A stretch of 8,887 nucleotides of DNA. Origin: Alphaproteobacteria bacterium MarineAlpha3_Bin3. GTDB taxonomy: Bacteria; Pseudomonadota; Alphaproteobacteria; Rhodospirillales; Casp-alpha2. The DNA lies in contig PTLK01000069.1 of the NCBI GenBank assembly GCA_002938075.1, positions 1 through 8,887 on the forward strand, in the 5' to 3' direction. The notes beneath the pieces are model-generated. The model was given only the letters and a program-made list of their open reading frames with translations, was not told where the DNA came from and ran no database searches. Positions within the stretch are counted from its first letter, which is position 1. The number at the start of each line of letters is the position of its first letter. Shown one piece after another: positions 5,521-8,887 of this stretch. Position numbers and translations under genes: made by a program.

Positions 5521-7275
5521 TTGAAGGGGTTTAGGTTGACCGTCTTCGGGACCAATATTGCTAAGGAAATCGACCGCCTTCCCGATCACAAGGTTTTCGG
5601 GAAGGTCACCGACGTTGTCGGCCTGCTGATCGAGGTCGGCGGCGTCCAGGGCAGCCTGTCGGTCGGCGATCATTGCGATATCATCGCCCGTAACGACCGC
5701 CGGATGACCTGCGAAGTGGTCGGTTTTTCCAATAATCGCGCGCTGTTGATGCCTTTCGGCTCGGTCGAAGGGGTTGGCATGGGGAGCCGCGTTGAAATCA
5801 GCGCCTCGAAGCCGGTGATTTATCCCGATGAAAGCTGGCTCGGCCGGGTCATCAACGCCTTTGGCGAACCCGTCGACGGCAAGGGGCCGCTGATGTCGGG
5901 GGCCGTCGCCTATCCCATCCACAACGCGCCGCCGCCGGCTCATGAACGCCAGCGGGTGAGGGGCAAGATCGATTTGGGCGTGCGCGCGATGAATGTTTTT
6001 TTGACCTGCTGCAAGGGGCAGCGGATGGGTATTTTCGCCGGCTCGGGCATCGGCAAATCGACGCTGTTGTCGATGATGGCTCGGCATACCGCCGCCCAGG
6101 TCAGCGTCGTCGGCATGATCGGCGAACGGTCCCGCGAGGCGCGGGAGTTTATCGAGGATCACCTCGGCCCCGAAGGCATGGCCCACAGCGTCGTCATCAT
6201 CGCCACCTCCGACGAAAGCCCCCTGATCCGCCGTCAGGCCGCCTACGTCACCATGACGGTGGCCGAATACTTCCGTGACCAGAAAAAAGACGTCCTGTGC
6301 CTGATGGATTCCATCACCCGCTTCGCCATGGCCCAGCGGGAGATCAGCCTGTCAGCGGGCGAACCGCCGGCCAGCAAGGGCTATACGCCGATGGTGTTCG
6401 CCGAGTTGCCGAAGCTGCTGGAGCGGGCCGGCCCGGGAACCGCCGATCAGGGCACCATCTCCGGGTTGTTTACGGTGCTGGTCGAAGGCGACGACCACAA
6501 CGAACCCGTCGCCGATGCCGTGCGCGGCATTCTCGACGGGCACGTGGTCCTGGACCGGACCATCGCCGAACGCGGACGTTTTCCGCCGATCAACATCCTG
6601 CGCAGCATTTCCCGGACCATGCCGGCCTGCAATTCGGTAGAAGAAAACGCCGCCGTCAACCGGGCCCGGAAACTTATCGCCGTATACGAGGACATGGCCG
6701 AGCTGATCCGGCTCGGGGCCTATCGCCGCGGCAGCGACCCGCAGGTGGATGAGGCCCTGCACTATTATCCGGCGCTGGAGGCTTTCCTGGCCCAGGAAAT
6801 CGGCGATAAGACGGATTTGGCCACTTGTTACCGGATGTTGAACGAGATACTCGGCATCAGCGGCGGCGAAGCGCCCGCGGCTGCCCCGCCCGATGCCGCC
6901 CCCGAAACGCCGACAGAAGCCCCGCCGGAGACACCGCAACCGGAACCGGCCCCCGAACCGTCGCCACCGGCCTCCGAACCGTCGCCAGCCGCCGCGGAAC
7001 CGCCGGCGCCTGAACCGGCGCCCGAACCGGCCCCGGACATGACCCCATTGGCGGAGTCCGGGACGGATGAAACGATGACCGAACCGGCGGACCCGGTGAT
7101 CATGCCCGCCGGGCCTTCGTTCCTAACTCTGCCCGATCCGCCGCCCCCGGAAGAAGACAAAGGGGAAGAGGCGGCCGACGCAGAGACAAGCGGGGAGCCC
7201 CCCGGTGAATCCCCTGGGGAATCCGATGAGACCTCCGAGCCGTCTCCAGAGGAACCGCCGCAAGAACAAGATTGA
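5521..7275 (+). CDS. fliI: Flagellar export apparatus ATPase FliI with long acidic Pro/Glu-rich tail
   Basis: ATPase of the flagellar type III export gate, related to the F1 beta subunit; it works with FliH and FliJ at the membrane base to load export substrates. Residues about 1-85 form the N-terminal beta-barrel domain. The core shows Walker A GSGIGKST (174-181), catalytic E206 in GERSRE, Walker B VLCLMD ending at D263, and the SAGEPPASKGYTP loop. The conserved part ends near 449, the usual family length. It is followed by 135 residues with no family match: 40 Pro, 26 Glu, 9 Asp, one Lys and no Arg. The frame is unbroken into this tail. The start is uncertain: TTG at 5521 or TTG at 5536, the latter preceded by AAGGGG at 6 nt. 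No fliH precedes it. fliJ follows after 19 nt. Probably CtrA-controlled. Confidence 0.95.
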   Translation: MKGFRLTVFGTNIAKEIDRLPDHKVFGKVTDVVGLLIEVGGVQGSLSVGDHCDIIARNDRRMTCEVVGFSNNRALLMPFGSVEGVGMGSRVEISASKPVIYPDESWLGRVINAFGEPVDGKGPLMSGAVAYPIHNAPPPAHERQRVRGKIDLGVRAMNVFLTCCKGQRMGIFAGSGIGKSTLLSMMARHTAAQVSVVGMIGERSREAREFIEDHLGPEGMAHSVVIIATSDESPLIRRQAAYVTMTVAEYFRDQKKDVLCLMDSITRFAMAQREISLSAGEPPASKGYTPMVFAELPKLLERAGPGTADQGTISGLFTVLVEGDDHNEPVADAVRGILDGHVVLDRTIAERGRFPPINILRSISRTMPACNSVEENAAVNRARKLIAVYEDMAELIRLGAYRRGSDPQVDEALHYYPALEAFLAQEIGDKTDLATCYRMLNEILGISGGEAPAAAPPDAAPETPTEAPPETPQPEPAPEPSPPASEPSPAAAEPPAPEPAPEPAPDMTPLAESGTDETMTEPADPVIMPAGPSFLTLPDPPPPEEDKGEEAADAETSGEPPGESPGESDETSEPSPEEPPQEQD

Positions 7276-7294
7276 CGGACAAGGAGCCTGACCC

Positions 7295-7732
7295 ATGGCC
7301 CGTGACCTGCATACCCTCATTCGCCTGAACGAGTGGACCGTCGACCAGCGCCGCCGCGCACTGGGGGATGTTCTGGCATCGCTGGCCAGCCTCGAGACCG
7401 GCTTGGAGCGGCTGCGCGAGGAACTGATCAAGGAACAAACCATCGTCCGGTCGTCGCCGGAGGAAGCCGGGTTTTTTTACGGCAACTACGCCGCCGCCGT
7501 CATTATCCGCCGCGAAGACCTCAATCAGGGAATTTTCAGGATGGAAGAACAGGTAGCCGAGGCGCGGGAAAAGCTGAACGATGCCTACCGGGACCTGAAG
7601 AAATACGAAATCGCCCAGAAAAGCCGGGATACCCGCGAAGCCCTGGAATTGGTACGCCGGGAGCAGGAAACCCTCGACGAAATAGGGTTGCAGGGCTATC
7701 GGCGCAAGAAACGGCGGTCTGCGGTTTCTTGA
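7295..7732 (+). CDS. fliJ: Flagellar export protein FliJ
   Basis: Small coiled-coil protein that inserts into the FliI hexamer, like the gamma stalk of F1-ATPase, and links it to the export gate FlhA. The 145-residue product is of normal family length, is rich in Glu, Arg, Leu and Lys, and lacks Cys. Two long helices are suggested: about 15-50, and about 70-130 after a GFFYGNYAAAV turn. It opens with DLHTLIRLNEW, resembling alphaproteobacterial FliJ proteins, and ends in a basic KKRRSAVS tail. AAGGAG lies 8 nt before the ATG. Its position 19 nt behind fliI is the classical fliI-fliJ order and is the strongest support, since FliJ sequences are weakly conserved. Its TGA stop is the first three bases of the repeat arm shared with the 4522-4554 palindrome. 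Confidence 0.88.
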   Translation: MARDLHTLIRLNEWTVDQRRRALGDVLASLASLETGLERLREELIKEQTIVRSSPEEAGFFYGNYAAAVIIRREDLNQGIFRMEEQVAEAREKLNDAYRDLKKYEIAQKSRDTREALELVRREQETLDEIGLQGYRRKKRRSAVS

Positions 7733-7742
7733 TCCTTGGTAT
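7730..7742 (+). repeat. Single copy of the palindrome arm at the fliJ stop codon
   Basis: TGATCCTTGGTAT is identical to 13 bases of the right arm of the palindrome at 4522-4554. No facing arm is present here, although TTGAT and ATCAA (7729-7733, 7741-7745) make a short imperfect dyad. It supplies the fliJ stop codon. Either a decayed copy of the same element or a terminator-like site shared by flagellar-region genes. Confidence 0.6.
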
Positions 7743-7753
7743 CAACCCTCATT

Positions 7754-7789
7754 CCCTTTATCCGGCCCTTTATCCGCCCCTTTATCCAG
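7754..7789. repeat. 12-bp tandem repeat, three copies
   Basis: CCCTTTATCC followed by GG, GC and AG: units at 7754-7765, 7766-7777 and 7778-7789, with the first ten bases identical. It fills most of the 49-bp space between the convergent fliJ and the minus-strand gene, and the third unit holds that gene's TAA stop (7782-7784). Copy number may vary between strains. Confidence 0.85.
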
Positions 7790-8180
7790 TCGACAGCCGG
7801 GACAGCAGCGCTTCGTTGTCCCAGCCCGGCTGGCGGTCCTCGACCATCACCTCATGGGCGCCGACGCCGGGATAGGCCTCTTCGGGCGCCGTCGCCACCA
7901 CCCGCGCCCAGCGGGCGACCAGTTGATTGTTGAAATCCCCTAGGATGGTGGTGGCCAGCGCCTCGAGAGATTCCCAATCCATTACCGTCAGGGCCTCCAG
8001 GTAGCGCCTGAACGCGGACGGTTCGACGATCATGCGGTCGGGCACATAATGGACGCCGATGCGGGTCGGCATGGCGAGGCTGAACGCCTGCAACGAACCC
8101 TGAAGTCCGGCAATGTAATCGAGGGTGGCGTCCGGATTGTCCGCGGTGGTCAACAAGGCGCGGCGTTCATTCAATTCCAT
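7782..8180 (-). CDS. Small cysteine-free protein, possible QueF/T-fold relative
   Basis: Function not firmly recognised. The 132-residue product has no signal peptide, no membrane segment and no Cys. Residues 43-64 (VHYVPDRMIVEPSAFRRYLE and following) resemble the QueF segment in which a Glu binds the pterin-like ring (YVPDxxxVESKSLKxYL), with E53 in the matching place. Further on, FNNQLVARWARVVATAP (84-100) resembles the QueF region around DPRWLxVxGxxxPRGG. QueF reduces preQ0 to preQ1 in queuosine synthesis and needs a catalytic Cys in a CPxTxQPD loop; that loop is missing here, so reductase activity is unlikely. The ATG at 8180 has AGGAAG about 13 nt upstream. It starts 31 nt after the FliK-like gene and probably shares its transcript. 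The similarity was judged from memory and is tentative; existence of the gene is more secure. Confidence 0.65.
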   Translation of the reverse strand: MELNERRALLTTADNPDATLDYIAGLQGSLQAFSLAMPTRIGVHYVPDRMIVEPSAFRRYLEALTVMDWESLEALATTILGDFNNQLVARWARVVATAPEEAYPGVGAHEVMVEDRQPGWDNEALLSRLSTG

Positions 8181-8211
8181 GAGTGAGAGCTCTTCCTGTC
8201 CTGGCCGCCGG

Positions 8212-8887
8212 TCATACGATCAGGCCGAGAGGTTGTTGCGGCGGCTCGGCACCGGCGATGTCGATGAAATTGGGGGGCGCGGCCTGGAATGAGAGGCCGC
8301 CCTTGATTCCGGTAACATCCCCGGCTTCCCGGAAGATGTCGCGGATGTCGTCCTGCATTTTTTGCGGCAGTTTGTTCTCGGTGCGTACAATCAAGTCCAG
8401 GTGCCTTTCCTTTTGATAGATCAGGCCGTCCAGTTGGAACCGGCCCATGCGGCTGAGGTCCATGTCGAGGACGAAACGGGTGCCCTGGCGGCCTTCCTGT
8501 TCGTCTTCGGCCTCATCGCCGGCACGGCGTATGAACAGGCGGATCTGTTCGATCTCGGCGCCGTTGTAAAAGGGGATCATCGTCGCCCGCCAGTCGCCGG
8601 TCCTGGGTTCGTTGGCGATTCGGCCCAGACGCCCGAAATCGTCCCGTAGCCGGGTCATCAGGCCCGGTTTCAGCCGTTGCAGGATGCGCGCCGGTCCGTC
8701 GCCGAGCCAGCCCCGAAGGTCGCCGCCCGAAAGCGCGACCAGGAAAAACAGGATATTGGCCGCCAGGGTCGCCCCCGGACGGGGCAACACTGCGTTGACC
8801 AATTGCTGCGCCGCCGACGGGTTGACCCCTTCCAGGGCCCGGACGGCTTCTTCCAGCCCCGGCCACCGTTCGGACAGGATCAGGTCC
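8212..8887 (-). CDS. Protein with FliK-like C-terminal region (N-terminus outside window)
   Basis: Partial gene: 224 codons are visible, the frame stays open to the right edge, and the true start lies outside; the TTG at 8802 is internal. About residues 144-213 of the visible part (from FVLDMDLSRMGRFQLDGL through LPQKMQDDIRDIFREAG to GGLSFQ) have the pattern of the FliK C-terminal hook-length domain: a strand pair with a Gly between hydrophobic positions, a helix starting near a Pro, then a closing strand. FliK is the exported ruler that sets hook length and switches substrate specificity. The visible upstream part (helical, with ILFFLVALSGGDLRGWLG) is not typical of the Gln/Ser-rich FliK ruler. 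The protein may thus be a FliK paralogue or an unrelated cytoplasmic protein. Proximity to fliIJ, though convergent, favours a flagellar role. Confidence 0.6.
   Translation of the reverse strand, partial: DLILSERWPGLEEAVRALEGVNPSAAQQLVNAVLPRPGATLAANILFFLVALSGGDLRGWLGDGPARILQRLKPGLMTRLRDDFGRLGRIANEPRTGDWRATMIPFYNGAEIEQIRLFIRRAGDEAEDEQEGRQGTRFVLDMDLSRMGRFQLDGLIYQKERHLDLIVRTENKLPQKMQDDIRDIFREAGDVTGIKGGLSFQAAPPNFIDIAGAEPPQQPLGLIV

Noticed and set aside
5481..5534. 17-codon ORF starting ATG and ending just before the second fliI TTG, as a leader peptide
   Set aside because: The only -10 candidate (5496-5501) would place the transcript start inside it, after its ATG, so it is probably not transcribed whole.
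5455..6186. Minus-strand open frame of 243 codons opposite the start of fliI
   Set aside because: The plus strand encodes the conserved FliI domain here; the antisense product looks like a composition artefact.
6352..6939. Minus-strand open frame of 195 codons opposite fliI
   Set aside because: It is antisense to the ATPase core, has a low-complexity N-terminus and no plausible ribosome site was seen.
1..8887. CRISPR array, tRNA, rRNA, insertion sequence or prophage genes
   Set aside because: No spaced repeat array, cloverleaf, rRNA signature, transposase or integrase frame was seen on either strand.

Overview
The window looks like a chromosomal segment of a motile, GC-rich alphaproteobacterium, probably Rhodospirillales-like. 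ChpT and CtrA are essentially alphaproteobacterial regulators, and the flagellar genes fliI and fliJ sit beside ctrA. No tRNA, rRNA, CRISPR array, transposase or other sign of a mobile element is visible. The order assignment is an inference from remembered homologues, not from a search.

Layout from left to right. Positions 1-3540 (minus strand) carry two genes of an NAD-dependent, metal-pterin formate dehydrogenase. The first is a beta subunit in which the NuoE-like (FdsG) and NuoF-like (FdsB) parts are fused. The second, 21 nt downstream, is the catalytic alpha subunit, whose C-terminus lies beyond the left edge. Positions 3541-3807 are a divergent intergenic region with nested inverted repeats in the formate dehydrogenase leader. 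chpT (3808-4452, plus) and ctrA (4601-5308, minus) converge on a 33-bp perfect palindrome. The ctrA/fliI divergent intergenic region (5309-5520) holds three TTAA tetramers at 12-bp spacing in front of ctrA, two GANTC sites and a near-consensus CtrA box (GTAA-N7-TTAA) in front of fliI. fliI (5521-7275) and fliJ (7295-7732) form a two-gene unit. FliI carries an unusual Pro/Glu-rich, strongly acidic C-terminal tail of about 135 residues. A 12-bp tandem repeat (x3) separates fliJ from two minus-strand genes: a small cysteine-free protein that loosely resembles the QueF/T-fold family, and the C-terminal part of a larger protein with a FliK-like C-terminal region that runs off the right edge.

How the genes fit together. 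In the best studied relatives, CckA phosphate passes through ChpT to CtrA, and phosphorylated CtrA drives flagellar and chemotaxis promoters. Here the phosphotransferase, the response regulator, a likely CtrA operator and the target flagellar export genes (FliI ATPase and FliJ stalk) lie within about 4 kb. This suggests a compact motility-control locus. The formate dehydrogenase genes are a separate metabolic unit that oxidises formate to CO2 and yields NADH; nothing visible links them to the motility genes beyond position.

The most unusual items are the FliI acidic tail, the palindrome whose arm recurs at the fliJ stop codon, the absence from the formate dehydrogenase alpha subunit of the His-Cys3 cluster site typical of FdsA proteins, and the Cys-less QueF-like small protein.
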